DNA of 64,000 nt from NCBI GenBank assembly GCA_945910005.1, contig OX246749.1, forward strand, positions 27,956,260 to 28,020,259, in the 5' to 3' direction. Below, piece after piece: positions 11,792 to 23,941 of this stretch; positions within the stretch are counted from its first letter, which is position 1, and every line of letters starts with the position of its first letter. Below the pieces are notes generated by a model that was not told the DNA's origin, searched no databases, and was given only the letters and a program-made list of their open reading frames with translations. The position numbers and the translations under genes were made by a program. The stretch is from Isoperla grammatica (Eukaryota > Arthropoda > Insecta > Plecoptera > Perlodidae).

Positions 11792-12229
11792 TGTCACACT
11801 GACCCTAGCCCAGTCTCGGGTAGACATTAATATTTTACTAAAAATCTAGCTCAGTATATCGGCAGCACTTACCCTTCGATGTCTTGATGCTCCACGCTAA
11901 CGAAGACTGCCGCATTCGAAGAGAGTACTCCCTTCGACTTCGATCAGCCTTCGTTCGTATCACAGAAAACAGTCCTCTCTTAACCAACTTTCAATGCCAA
12001 CTGAGCTCCCACGACTATTTCCTTTTATATCTCAGCTCAATACACAGCTCACAGCCACAAAAACTGACTAACACCACTCTCTCTCGACCACGGAGGCCAG
12101 AACTTCTAAATTTGTTATTCTTCCATAAAACATAGCAACCTCACAACAATCTTAAAAAGAACAAATTTAAATCATTCATTTTTCTAAGCTTCCTTAATAA
12201 TCACGACTCTGCCTTCTATAGATGCCACA
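11792..12229 (-). repeat. 3' LTR of LTR element 1
   Basis: 438 bases, TG...CA ends, the same length as its partner at 30893-31330. It lies about 130 bases downstream of the exon b donor. The outer flank is CCAT. Confidence 0.92.
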
Positions 12230-12664
12230 ATTACCCCCCTATTTCCCATATTCTTCCAATCATTGATGAATATGGAAATACCCTCAATGAAAATGCTTGA
12301 ATTCCACCTAATCTCAATTCTTAGAGCCTATTGACAATCAACCAAGACCTTCAACAATACCCCAACAATACCGTTCTGTAATTCCACTAATAAATCAACA
12401 ATGCCACTCTGATATCCCCAACAATACAATATTCCTTTGAACCAAAAAAAATCCACCATGTGCAGAACCTGCCCAGGGACTGCTACCTTATCGTGGTGGG
12501 CAGGTTTGTGTGCTTTAATGATCCCGAGAGCTATGCCGGCGGAAGCGTATGGTTCTGGTAGGGTCACCCTTGCCGGACTGGTCGAGGAGAAGAAGTCAGT
12601 CGAAATGCAGTCCGCATCCAGTCGATGTGGGTTCCTCTCCGAGGTGACTGGTGGACACAAAGGG

Positions 12665-13562
12665 CAGTGTTGTAAAAGTTACTTTTAGAAAGTAATTCAG
12701 TTACAGTTACAGTTACTTGCTTGGGAAAGTAATTCAGTTAGAGTTACAGTTACTTTTTCCCTAAAGTAACTGAGTTACAGTTACAGTTACTTTATGAAGT
12801 AACTGAGTTACTTTTTAAGTTACATCATGAATTTCTTAAAAATGCAATAACGTTACAAATAAAAAATATTTTTTTACTGGAAATAATGGCACGCAATAAT
12901 GGCACGCAAAACTGATTGTTTTTGCTAATTATATATTTATTCAGGCTTATAGTTATATTGGTACTTTATTACTAACAACTTTCGCCATAACGCCAACACA
13001 ACAGAGTGCCACAGAAATATTTCCACAGAATGAATAAAACTAAAATCAATACAATCGACTGTTTAATCTTCTTGTGATTTTTTATATTACCATCTAAGAC
13101 TCTGCGGGCACTAACTAACAAAATATACGGGAATTATCTAACCATTACAATTTTCGTTACAGCTGGCAGTTGTATTAATTTATTGTTGTCATGTTTGTTA
13201 ACCCTGCGGTGCTGAACCGCTACGTCGGTTGGCGCCTAGAACTATCAGCTGGCCTGTCCTTAGCGGGCAATACGAAATCGTAGAAAAATGTAGTTCCATC
13301 ATATGACACACACAAAAATTCGTTTTTTGTTTGTTTTATACAAAGCGGTATTTTTTTAATTTTGTACCACTACAGAACGAGCATGCTTAAGAAAAGTAAC
13401 TCTAAAAAGTAACTGAAACCTGAGTATAATTACTTATAAAAGTAATTGAGTTACAGTTACAGTTACATTGAAATGAAAGTAATTAAAGTAGTAACTCAGT
13501 TACTCAAAAAGTAATTAATTACTTTTACTCAATTACTTTTACTCAGTTACTTTACAACACTG
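12665..13562. mobile_element. hAT-type MITE, 898 bp
   Basis: The ends are CAGTGTTGTAAAAG and CTTTACAACACTG, with an exact 8-bp target-site duplication ACAAAGGG at 12657-12664 and 13563-13570. Both subterminal regions are filled with AGTAACTGAGTTACAGTTAC-like repeats, a hallmark of many hAT MITEs. The interior (about 12840-13400) is AT-rich with no transposase. It is inserted in the 5' leader of the I-like LINE. Confidence 0.93.
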
Positions 13563-14301
13563 ACAAAGGGGGCTCTCAAGTTTTTTTTTTTTTTTTTCCT
13601 CTTCACACATCATCATTCCATTTTCATATCTTCTATTACATCCTCTCTTCTCCATGTATGCTGGCCCTCTTTGTGCCCTAATCGCCCACCGCTGTGTTTG
13701 CCGTGCAGCGCGACCCGTGTCGGTGGAAAGGAGGATACTGGCTGTTGAGGGAAGTGCTTCCCGCGGGAGGCACGGACCAACACGCAGCCCGTTCTCTTCT
13801 GTTTCGGGCTGTTTTCAGCTAACTACGAGCTACCCTTTCATGTGCCGGTTTTGACCGGCAAGGTCAATATTCACGGCTATGTTAATTGTCTTTGTCGTGA
13901 TATTCTTGGTTCCTCGTGGCGAGGCTTCCTGCGTTTCCGTCACGTTAGACGAGATGGATGAGCTGGTTGCAATCCACGTTCAGCGTGGACGCGTCAGGTT
14001 AGTCTGGGTCTCTTGTCGGGTGGTTCGACGTCCGGGTCCCAATGGCGCGGGCTATGGTGATTCTTGGCTGGCTGCTGGGTGGTTCCCGCATCCAGGGTTC
14101 GGTGTCTTCGTTTGAGCTCCCTTCTCAATAGTCTGTTTGGGTGTAACGAGCGTATTAGCGGATTTTTTGAGACTGTGGCTAAGCTGTAGAACCTGTCTGC
14201 CGTGGCGGTCAGTTGGTCCTCAACGTACGACACGTCAAGGAAGTCGTGGAGGTCTTTCGTACGCGTCCTGGGAGGGGCCCCTGCTATGGTCCGTAGGGAA
14301 G

Positions 14302-15301
14302 TGTGCCAACCTGACATTCCATGACATTAGTAATTCATATTATTAGTATTTAAGGTTTATTGTTTGTTTTTCGGCAAGTTTGACAATTCACATTCCGGCA
14401 GTTTTGACTAATGTTTTTAGAAACGATATAACCAGACATGTTTTTCGAATGGACTATACGGCCGGAGGACAGTGCACGTGTGATGCGTATGTGTTTCAAA
14501 CAAAAGAACCCTCAAATCGAACAGTGACCCCACAAGTTTAGTCTTCAAGATTGTGAAATAGTAAATATCCAGTGCCCCAAGTGCGTAGCAAGCTCGCGCG
14601 TGTACGAACATATTACGCAACTTTGGATAGCAACAACGCGACAAACCAATCAAAACAGTTACACCCCCACCCCCTTCACACCCGAAGATTTCAAAACATT
14701 CCAGAACGGACCAAGACACAAAACCAGACAGCCAACAGTTCCACCCGTGACCAGACGTGTGTGTCCCGACCAGCGACAAGCCGTCTCCAGGACAAAGGCA
14801 GGAGCCTAGTCCATGGGTCCGGTCCGGTTCAACATGCCTCCCTAGGCATGCATCTACATCTACTACAACAACAACTACAGAACTACAACTACATCTACAT
14901 CTACAACTCGAACTACAACAAACCGTAACGTACCGATCATGCTTTAAAACTATAAGAACTTATAAACAAAGATTTACGAACTAAGAATTACGAATTACGA
15001 TTTCACGAACTAAGAATTACGAACTATAAAACGTGTGAAAAGTGCATTTAACTATGATTTAAACATGTAACAACGATCAAAACATTACGAACTATACTAA
15101 ACTAAATAAACAAAGAACTAAAGAACTCAAGGGCCAACTCAATAACAAGTCAAACTGCCAATAAACTTAACTATCATTTAATATTTTTCATTTGTGTATT
15201 TCAAAATAAATAAGTTTTAAACAGTGTTATATTGTTGTATTTGCTGCAACCTTGTTTCACTCCTAAAAAAATAGATCTTTTCATTTGAGAGGTCTATTAC
15301 A
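14302..15301 (+). repeat. 5' LTR of LTR element 2
   Basis: 1000 bases, ends TGTGCC...ATTACA, nearly identical to 18247-19246. Antisense and sense open frames of 118-120 codons occur identically in both LTRs and are not genes. Confidence 0.95.
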
Positions 15302-15393
15302 ATGGCGCCCAACGCTTAGGCCAACGATACTTGTTCACGTCTCGAGATTTAACCAAATTTAACTAAATATTCATTAACTAAATCAAAATAAAA

Positions 15394-16701
15394 ATGAGTG
15401 AAAACAAAGAAGTAACTGAAATAACTAACATTGTTGAAAACATTTCATGTGATGCTGAGTACGAGGGACCTGTCGACTACACCGATGCGACACTGACTAT
15501 CCAAGACACACCCATTTCCATTCAGCTAGCAGACGAGGGGAGTAACCTTGACCTACTGGCGACAGTTGTGACGTTCCAGCAACCAAAACAAACCCCAGGT
15601 ATCACTTCCTGTAATAAGACTGAGCTTGGTGAGTCACTCTCATTAATTGTTCGCATGCTCTCACAGATACAAACAGAAAATTCACAACTCAGATTAAACA
15701 TAACACAAATAAATTCAAAGTTAGACAGTGTCACAGACCAACTAAATACACAGAACCACATGATTAACAATCTAAACATCAACATAAATAACATTGAACA
15801 AAAATTAAACGAAAGTGAAAACAAAGAGAAATTTGAAATAAAAGAACATATAGGCCTAAATAACACGAACATAAACATTCAAAAACACTCAGAAAACATA
15901 AGCAAAAAAATTGAAAACATAAAATCAGATATAACTAACTTAAAAATAAAACTCGAAAAACAAAAAGAAGTACCAACAAACACATTCAAATCAACAATGC
16001 CTAATTCATATGACCAATTCACCAACAATATAATAAACATCAGTGAGACATTAAAAAGAGAGGGAATCACGTACAATGGTACAACCCGTGGTTTACACCC
16101 AATGGAATTCATAAACAGAGTGGAAAACAAAATTAAGATATTTCAAGTTCACCCCGAACAACAGTATTCTTTGGTAACACAGTGCTTAGCAGATTATGCG
16201 CAGTCGTGGGCGCATGACAACACATTCGACAATTACGAACACTTCAAATTTGCATTCATTAACAAATTTTGGGGACCATCCCAACATTCGACATTGATCA
16301 GACAAATCTACACTGGTAGTTTTGACATAACCAAATCACGCAGCATGGCTGAATATGTCAAGCGATATCTAAAACTAGCAAAATTCTTACCAGACCCCAT
16401 ATCGTCATCAACGCTTCTCCGACAACTAATAACCCACATGCCATACCAAGTACGAATCCTTCTAATACAACATAACTTCACAGAATCAGACATAATCACA
16501 TACCTAGAACGTTATGACCAAGAAAACATAGATCATGAAAGAAAAACAAGATACAACACACAACATGAAAATAACAACACAGAAGAACCATATCAACATA
16601 CGCCATTACGAGAAAACACAACCAATGAAAACAGACAAAGACCTACAACAAACGCAAGAGACAACATACAACATTCGGAAAACTACCGAAGGCTCACGTA
16701 G
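15394..16701 (+). CDS. Gag-like protein of LTR element 2
   Basis: 435 codons starting about 75 bases after the primer-binding site. Residues about 75-200 are Asn-, Ile- and Lys-rich with heptad spacing, predicted coiled coil. Residues about 225-390 look like a retrotransposon capsid region: YNGTTRGLHPMEFINRVE, then SWAHDNTFDNYEHFKFAFINKFW, and a Leu-rich segment ending around FTESDIITYLERY. The C-terminus is polar and Asn/Arg/Thr-rich with no CCHC zinc knuckle. In such elements Gag assembles the particle that packages RNA. Downstream, in a different frame, runs a Lys/Asn-rich open stretch (about 16700-17201) with no recognisable enzyme motif. I call Gag from position and capsid-like pattern. 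Confidence 0.75.
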   Translation: MSENKEVTEITNIVENISCDAEYEGPVDYTDATLTIQDTPISIQLADEGSNLDLLATVVTFQQPKQTPGITSCNKTELGESLSLIVRMLSQIQTENSQLRLNITQINSKLDSVTDQLNTQNHMINNLNININNIEQKLNESENKEKFEIKEHIGLNNTNINIQKHSENISKKIENIKSDITNLKIKLEKQKEVPTNTFKSTMPNSYDQFTNNIINISETLKREGITYNGTTRGLHPMEFINRVENKIKIFQVHPEQQYSLVTQCLADYAQSWAHDNTFDNYEHFKFAFINKFWGPSQHSTLIRQIYTGSFDITKSRSMAEYVKRYLKLAKFLPDPISSSTLLRQLITHMPYQVRILLIQHNFTESDIITYLERYDQENIDHERKTRYNTQHENNNTEEPYQHTPLRENTTNENRQRPTTNARDNIQHSENYRRLT

Positions 16702-17810
16702 TTGACGCGGACTGTGCAGCCTTAAACGTAAAACAACGTAAACCAAAGCGTCACAAACATAAACAAAAACATCAAACAATATTACAAGAAAATGAAAACG
16801 ACACTAATAATAATGAAGATAACAAGACAAAAGTAAACAAAATTAACAAAGAAAAGAAAACGAAAGTAAACCTAATGAAAAACAACAAACATGAAAACAA
16901 CATATACAAAGAAACGATACAAATGAAAAATGAAAACAACACGAACAAAGAAACGAAAATGAAAACATTGAATAACGAAAAAGAAAACAACAAAACTACG
17001 AAAATGAAGATTATGAAACAAAACAACACAAAAACACTTCTACGTCAACAAGAAAACAACAATGAAACAAAATTAAAACAAGACTATCGAATCAAAAATG
17101 ACATAAAACTAAACACGAACAATAAACTCAAGAAACAAGAAGTAAATTTGAAGATTGATAAAATATTCAGAGCACTCACATTTCGTGGTAGTACAAGTTA
17201 AACATTGAAGCCGGTTTTCTTCGTTAGTGCTAGTTTGCGTGGATGAGCCATGTAAATGGACGAGCGAGCTAGTACAATTCAGTTGACGACTTTGCATTTC
17301 TTGGACATGATTTTCATTTTAAAAACATTAATTTTATACTTTAAACATAAAAGTTAAAACACATAAACATTAAATAAATATAACCATGAAACATTAAAAT
17401 TACACTTAACATTGAAACGCATAAACTTCTGATTCTAATAAGTAGGCCCTACACATAAAACATAACGAACCTAATGCATTTTACAATTAAACACATCTTC
17501 ACCTAATTAAAACGTAACTTAGTTTATAAGGCGAGTAAGAGAGTAGGGGGACAGGGTGTAGAAGCTTCACACGTAGCTGACACTCTCTCCAACAAATGTT
17601 GGAATAAACATTTACACATATAACTTACATCAATAATAACATATAAACCAACAAAACATTAAACATTAATAACTTACATCAATAATAACATATAAACCAA
17701 CAAAACATTAAACATTAATAACTTACATCAATCATAACATATAAACCAATAAAACATTAAACGTTAATACCTAATAATCTAATCAAACATTAAAACATTA
17801 AAATCAACAG

Positions 17811-17846
<36 letters not shown>

Positions 17847-18246
17847 ACTTTTGAATATTCATGATTTCTTTAAGGATCAGGAAGAAGTAGGAGATTAGAG
17901 TGGGGAGTAGTATGCTCAGTCTTATTGCATCCTTAACCCTTCCTATGACTTCTTGACTTTGACTAATGACTCATATATTATACCAAGAGTAATGATTTTA
18001 TATATCCATTGTTAATTTCATAACTTTATTGTAACAAACATTATATTGTATTCATGTAACTTTTGAAGAACAACTGTTTCATGTTAAGAAACTATTTTTG
18101 AGTATAACATTGTTTATTTCACTATAACTTGTAACTGTTTTAATAATCATCCTAATATCATGTAATATCATTCAATATGATAATTTTTCCAGTTTTCTTG
18201 TAGTAAACGTGTCAAAATGATCAGGGGGACAGATGTGGCAGTACAG
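16702..18246 (+). other. pol-less 3' interior of LTR element 2
   Basis: A Lys/Asn-rich open stretch of at least 108 codons (16875-17201) has no domain I recognise. Then come AT-rich bases, a triplicated unit of about 50 bases (about 17625-17770, AACTTACATCAATAATAACA), an A run at about 17816-17845, and AT-rich sequence up to the purine tract. In a complete element this space would hold protease, RT and integrase; none is seen. Confidence 0.7.
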
Positions 18247-19246
18247 TGTGCCAACCTGACATTCCATGACATTAGTAATTCATATTATTAGTATTTAAGG
18301 TTTATTGTTTGTTTTTCGGCAAGTTTGACAATTCACATTCCGGCAGTTTTGACTAATGTTTTTAGAAACGATATAACCAGACATGTTTTTCGAATGGACT
18401 ATACGGCCGGAGGACAGTGCACGTGTGATGCGTATGTGTTTCAAACAAAAGAACCCTCAAATCGAACAGTGACCCCACAAGTTTAGTCTTCAAGATTGTG
18501 AAATAGTAAATATCCAGTGCCCCAAGTGCGTAGCAAGCTCGCGCGTGTACGAACATATTACGCAACTTTGGATAGCAACAACGCGACAAACCAATCAAAA
18601 CAGTTACACCCCCACCCCCTTCACACCCGAAGATTTCAAAACATTCCAGAACGGACCAAGACACAAAACCAGACAGCCAACAGTTCCACCCGTGACCAGA
18701 CGTGTGTGTCCCGACCAGCGACAAGCCGTCTCCAGGACAAAGGCAGGAGCCTAGTCCATGGGTCCGGTCCGGTTCAACATGCCTCCCTAGGCATGCATCT
18801 ACATCTACTACAACAACAACTACAGAACTACAACTACATCTACATCTACAACTCGAACTACAACAAACCGTAACGTACCGATCATGCTTTAAAACTATAA
18901 GAACTTATAAACAAAGATTTACGAACTAAGAATTACGAATTACGATTTCACGAACTAAGAATTACGAACTATAAAACGTGTGAAAAGTGCATTTAACTAT
19001 GATTTAAACATGTAAAAACGATCAAAACATTACGAACTATACTAAACTAAATAAACAAAGAACTAAAGAACTCAAGGGCCAACTCAATAACAAGTCAAAC
19101 TGCCAATAAACTTAACTATCATTTAATATTTTTCATTTGTGTATTTCATAATAAATAAGTTTTAAACAGTGTTATATTGTTGTATTTGCTGCAACCTTGT
19201 TTCACTCCTAAAAAAATAGATCTTTTCATTTGAGAGGTCTATTACA
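18247..19246 (+). repeat. 3' LTR of LTR element 2
   Basis: It differs from the 5' copy at two single bases that I can see (GTAAAAACG versus GTAACAACG, and TTCATAATA versus TTCAAAATA). The preceding TGTGGCAGTACAG may be its true first 13 bases. Confidence 0.95.
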
Positions 19247-21723
19247 GTAAGACTTGCAACCTGTTGACTGTCGTGCTGGCCATGTGGACCCAGGCTGGTG
19301 CAGCATACGTTAGCGTTGGCCGGATGATCGCTTTATATAGAAGCAGCCGTAAGTCCCGTCTGAGGTAGGCCGACTTGAGCAGGGGGTAGAGCCGTGCGTG
19401 AGCTGCGGCGGCCTTGGCTACCCTGGCTGTGGTGTTTAGCCGGAAGCTGAGCATCCTATCCAGGATTGTACCGAGGTAGTCAGCCTTGTTATGCCATGGA
19501 ACCTGGGCATGGTTGAGATGTAATGCTGGCATTTCTGCCCTATTTGATTTGAACATGACCGCTACGGTCTTGGCAACGTTGAGGTGTGTCCTCCATCTCG
19601 CGTAGTAGGCTGTAACTTTGTTCAAGTATGGCTGAGCCCGCGCCACTATGCTGGCATTAGAGCGCCTTCTGATGAGAATTGCTAAGTCGTCTGCATATCC
19701 CGCAATGTGAATCGTAGCTGGTGGTCTGGGTAAGTCATGGGTGTAAATATTGTAATAGATAGGACCCAGGCAGGAGCCTTGTGGCACGCCTGCCGCGATT
19801 GGGCGGGGGGTTGATGTATCCGACCCCCACACGGCCGTGAACTTGCGTCCCTCCAGGTATGATGCAGAGAGTCTCACAAGATATTCTGGGAAATTGAGTT
19901 GGCGTAGTTTCCATATGAGCCCTGCGTGCCAGACCTTGTCAAAAGCCTTGGCAACGTCAAGGAATATGCCTGCTGTGCTGCGTTCGAAGAAGTCTCTGTT
20001 CAACGTGATTATTTGAACCACGCGCGCCACTTGTTGTGGGGCGGAGTGGGCGGCTCGGAATCCAAATTGCTCCAATGGGAGTGGCTCAACGTCGTCCATG
20101 TGCTGCTGCATTCTGGTGAGTAGGATGCGTTCGTAGACTTTAGACAGCACAGATAGCAAACTGATCGGCCTGTAGCTGGTCGTAGACCTGACTGGTTTGC
20201 CTGGTTTGGGGAAAGAAACTATTTTGGCCATCTTCCATTTACCCGGGAAGTACGCCAAGGTGATGGAGGCGTTAATTATTTGCAGGTAGTATTCTGCCAC
20301 ATTGTTCGGCAGAGCCTTCACTGCCCTGGCGGTAATACCATCAAGGCCCGGGGCCTTATTGGCCGGGAGTGCGCGTACTATAGTCGCGAGTTCCGCGAGT
20401 GACGAGTGTTTCAACAGGGCAGGTGGCGTCAGTAATTCCGGCGTCCACCGAAACTGCATGACTTCCTCTTCAATGTTTGCCGAATCTGGAGCCGGTGGAT
20501 TTGGTGTGAACGCCTGCTCCAGGGTGTCTGCTATCGCCTCCGCCTTCTCGCGCGCCGTTACTGCCACTCCGCTGGAGGTGTTAAGAGGAGGGTCTATTCT
20601 GACGTTGCTGCGCAGTGCTCGAGTCATACGCCACAGTGAGTTATCGTGAAGACGAAGCTGGGCAAGTTTGTTGTCCCATCGCTCGTTTCGCAGAGTCGCA
20701 ATGTCATAATGAATCTGCTTCACCGCTCGGTTAAGTTGTGTCTTGAGTCTGGGGTCCCGGGTTCGCTGGTACTGCCTTTTTATGGTGTTCTTGTACGCGA
20801 TAGAGCGTCGTATGCGGGTCGGTATGTCCAGGTATGACTTCTCGGTCAGCGTCACTGTCGGTATGGCCTTGTCAATGCCAGTCTGGATCGCTCTGGTGAG
20901 GGTTGCGACGGCGTCATCTACGGCTGCTGCATGCGGTATCGCGGGTGGCTCGTTTGGCAACAGTGCGCTCACTATGGAGCGAAATGCGACCCAATTTGCT
21001 CTTTCGTAAGCCTTCACTTGCTTGGGCATGTTTTTATACAGGCAGTGTCCTACTGTGATGACAAGTGGATTGTGATCAGATACCAACGCATCAACAACTG
21101 TGACGTCATAGTCCGCGTTGATGTCAGCTAGGATGGCTACATCAAGAACATCTGCTTGGTGGTTTATGTTATGATTGTAAAAGGTGGGTTCACAGGGCCC
21201 CAGTACAACGTAATCATGCTTGGCCGCATGGTTATATAGATCCTGACCTCTTATGTTCATAACAGATGAGTGCCACGCCTCGTGTTTGGCGTTTAGGTCC
21301 CCTGCGACTGTGACCTTGCGCCCATGTGGTAGTAGCTTATCTAGGTCACTATCACAAAGATGATTTCTAGGTGGGTGGTATACAGAGATAATTTTGATTT
21401 TACCGTATGTGGTGTGCACCATAATGGCCGTGGCTTCGATTCCCAGTAGTCCCTCAACTAGATCAGCGCAGTGACGGATTGAGTTGTGCACCAAGATGGC
21501 GGTGCCTCCGCCTGGATTGTTGCGTGACAGTGGCGTAGGTTGAGGTCTATCCGTACGATGGACGGTGTAGTTTGGCACTGACCATTTATCAGTGTGCTTC
21601 AGGTGGGTTTCCGAAAGCAAACATATCGGTATTCGTTTAGTTCGCAGGAAGTCTAACAGCTCGGGGGTTTTAGTTCGAATACCGCCGTTGGCATTCCAGG
21701 CGCAGATACGTAATGTGTTTGGT

Positions 21724-23508
21724 CTACACGTCATTTTGGTTTTGAGTTTGTTCGGTCGCAAATACCTCGAGTAGTCCTGCCATGTGCCTAATGACTGGGT
21801 TGTTGGGACAGTGGCGTGTAATTGCCCGCGCTATTTGTACTACTGTTTGCCATGGAGATTCGTACGATTGTTGGTTGTCCCCCTGTGGCGGCTCGTGATG
21901 CTGTTGTTGCGGTCGAAATTGTTGTTGTTGTTGTTGTCGTGTTTGTTGCTGATATTGCGGTTGATATTGTTGTGTTTGTTGCTGTTGATATTGTTGTTGT
22001 TGCCATTGTTGTTGTTGCAGTCTGATATGAGAGCTCATTGGGTGGGCTACTTGCGCTCCTGGCGAAGCTTCATCTGTGACAACCTGAGCGTAACGGCGCA
22101 GTTGGGGTGGGGGAGGGGGCGCCTGGTTCATCGCCCCAGATTGTTGACCGTTGTATCGCCCGTTTCGTGTCTCTTCGCTATTTCTGTTCAGTTTTTTGTG
22201 AGCTTCGGTAGGGTTTCGGTGACGTGCGATTGTCTGTTTGTAGACTTCGCACTTCCTGGAGCATGATGGATGGGGTCCATCACAGTTTGCGCACAGCGCG
22301 GGAGTAGTGTTGGGCTTCAGGCATGCCTGACCGTTGTGCGCACCTGCGCACTTATAGCACCTGGGGGGATGGCCACAAAATATGGCCGCGTGGCCAAATC
22401 TCTGACAGTTGAAGCACATTTGAGGGAGCTTTGGTCCTCTGTTGTGTTCCACCCTTACTTTTATGTAGCCTATGCGTTCTATTTCGTTGATGTTACGCGC
22501 ACGCTCACTCGCGCTGTTTCCCGCCAGCGTTGTGATCGCAAATAGCGGCATGCGAATGCGCTCGCCCGGTTGTAGGCCAGGTTTTGTCAATTGCATCACA
22601 GCTGTGACTTCATATCCATCCCGAATAAGGTCTTCTTTCAGTTCATCAGGCGTCATCGAGGCTGGTAGGCCCCTGATGACATGTTTGTTGGTGGTTAGTT
22701 AATTGGTAGAAAAGGTGTGAAACTGGCAGTCCCTGGCTCGGAGCTCTCCCATGACTGCGCTATAGTCCGCCATGGTCGTGGGGCGTATTTTGTAGGAGGC
22801 TTGGCCTGGGGTAATAGTAAAATCATCTTTACACAAGGGCTCGATACACTGCAATAGCGTGCGGTACTCACCAAAATGATAGACCACTATAGGGGGTGGA
22901 CGAATTTCTTTTTTTGGGGGCGTGGCTTCAACACCTTCCATGCTGTTGTCGCGGCTGGATTCTTTTTCTTGTGTAGCGATGTCTCCGTCATCGTCGGCGT
23001 CGGAAAGTACGTCGTATGAGTTGTACAATGGTATCGATGTCTGAGGTTGTAACCTTGGGTCCCTGGGGTTGGGCCGGTCTGACGTGTTGCGTTGCGACCT
23101 TATGTTGTTTACCGCGCGCTGAGCTGCCTGCTGTTGCTGTGATTGCTCATACGTTCCCGCGGCTTGTTGTGTCTGATCCGCAGTAGGGCGGTTAGCGTCG
23201 GCGCACTGGCGCTCTTGATTGACATGGTCCTGGGTTCGTGCCCGTTTAGCAATGCTCTCTGACCTGGTTTGTACCCGGGACCAGGGGTCTTGGTCACTTA
23301 AGGGGAGTGTTACTGTTAGGTTTGCGTTACCTGTTAATTTAGTGGTCAATGCTCCCGTCGCATCTAGTGTCCTGGGAGTCATTGCCCTACTGTTACCCTT
23401 GTCCTGAGGGGACGACTGGGGCACATTTTTGGACAAAGTCCCCAATTGGGGGTTTGGGGTATCCCCGATTTGCATTTCTATGTCAACGTTTTTAAACGGA
23501 ACTGACAT
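21724..23508 (-). pseudogene. ORF1 (Gag-like) of the Jockey LINE, one in-frame stop
   Basis: The frame starts at 23508 (MSVPFKNVDIEM), meets TAA at 22701-22699 just after HTFSTN, and continues in the same frame with LTTNKHVIRGLP to 21724: 594 codons in all. The part after the stop has the Jockey Gag layout: a region with HVIRGLP, then zinc knuckles CFNCQRFGHAAIFC, CYKCAGAHNGQAC and CANCDGPHPSC, then a Gln-rich tail (runs near codons 470-520). In Jockey elements this protein binds element RNA. A single base change explains the break. The Gln-rich tract produces long antisense open frames that I disregard. Confidence 0.87.
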
Positions 23509-23941
23509 TACCTGTTATTTGTTCAAGCACTAACGTCACTTATATGAGCTGGATATTAGCCCGTATCACACGTGGTTTCACCACCCCACCGAGGTGGGTG
23601 TGGTGGGTTTTGCACTCGTTGCACTGGTCCTGGTGACGTAACTAACCAGGGAACATGAAACTGAAATTTCGCGAGCACGGAGAGCCAACCTTATGCGATC
23701 CACTCGGCACCGCGTCTCGATCGCGACTCCCAACACGCAGCTTTGGCCTCTGCTTCATCTAGACGGGTGGTGCAGGTTTAGCCCGACCGTATCAATCGGC
23801 TTGTGAAACTATTTATTGCTACACATCTTGGGTGAGCCACTAGGCTATCTCCCCTGCGTATCTCTGGCGCTGAATATCAGCGTCCCAAATTGTGGCTCCA
23901 TGGTGGGTGGGGAGCGTGGGGGATGAATCGAAAAACCACAT

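Larger units (their letters stand above)
14297..19246 (+). mobile_element. LTR retrotransposon 2: gag-like gene, no pol (TR-GAG-like)
   Basis: The direct repeats 14302-15301 and 18247-19246 are 1000 bases each with two mismatches that I see. The primer-binding site TGGCGCCCAACGCTTAGG is at 15303-15320, one base after the LTR. A purine tract AGGGGGACAGA ends at 18233, and the 3' LTR may start there (TGTGGCAGTACAG, 18234), so the 5' LTR seems to lack its first 13 bases, replaced by GGAAG. The target-site duplication is 4 bp, GTAG (14293-14296) versus GTAA (19247-19250), one mismatch. The interior holds one gag-like gene and a Lys/Asn-rich stretch, with no protease, RT or integrase. It sits in the Jockey ORF2. 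Very young by LTR identity. Confidence 0.92.
13994..21761 (-). pseudogene. ORF2 (endonuclease and reverse transcriptase) of the Jockey LINE, split by LTR element 2
   Basis: From 21761 the frame is open for 839 codons. Endonuclease: WNANGGIRTK, AGDLNAKHEAW, SDHNPLVI. Reverse transcriptase: SYRPISLLSV, FLDVAKAFDKVWH, AGVPQGSCLGP and the GYADDLAIL catalytic box. It is cut after NRLQVL by the LTR element (19246-14297). The missing C-terminus resumes beyond it at about 14296 and runs to 13994 (LRTIAGAPP, then HDFLDVSYVEDQL). No RNase H domain, as expected for Jockey. Apart from the insertion the frame looks intact, so this copy was recently capable. GTAG and GTAA bracket the insert. Confidence 0.92.
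13581..23684 (-). mobile_element. Jockey-clade LINE, about 5.15 kb once its insert is removed
   Basis: On the minus strand: 5' leader from about 23684, ORF1 (23508-21724), ORF2 (21761 onward) and a poly-A tail seen as 18 T at 13581-13598. ORF1 and ORF2 overlap by 38 bases, as is usual in this clade. LTR element 2 interrupts ORF2. The outer left flank is GGGGGCTCTCAAG and the right is CCAACCTTATGCG; I find no clear target-site duplication, so the insertion may be blunt or slightly deleted. The 5' end is placed where the I-like LINE leader appears to resume and is approximate. Confidence 0.85.

Noticed and set aside
12437..12688. 83-codon frame with MCRTCPGTATLSWWAGLC
   Set aside because: Lies in the 5' leader of the I-like LINE and runs into the hAT MITE; leader sequence and not a gene.
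14417..18929. 118-120-codon frames seen twice
   Set aside because: Both copies lie in the two LTRs of element 2 and are duplicated by the LTR, on overlapping frames of both strands.
21784..22266. 160-codon plus frame rich in Leu/Val
   Set aside because: Antisense of the Gln-rich tail of the Jockey ORF1.
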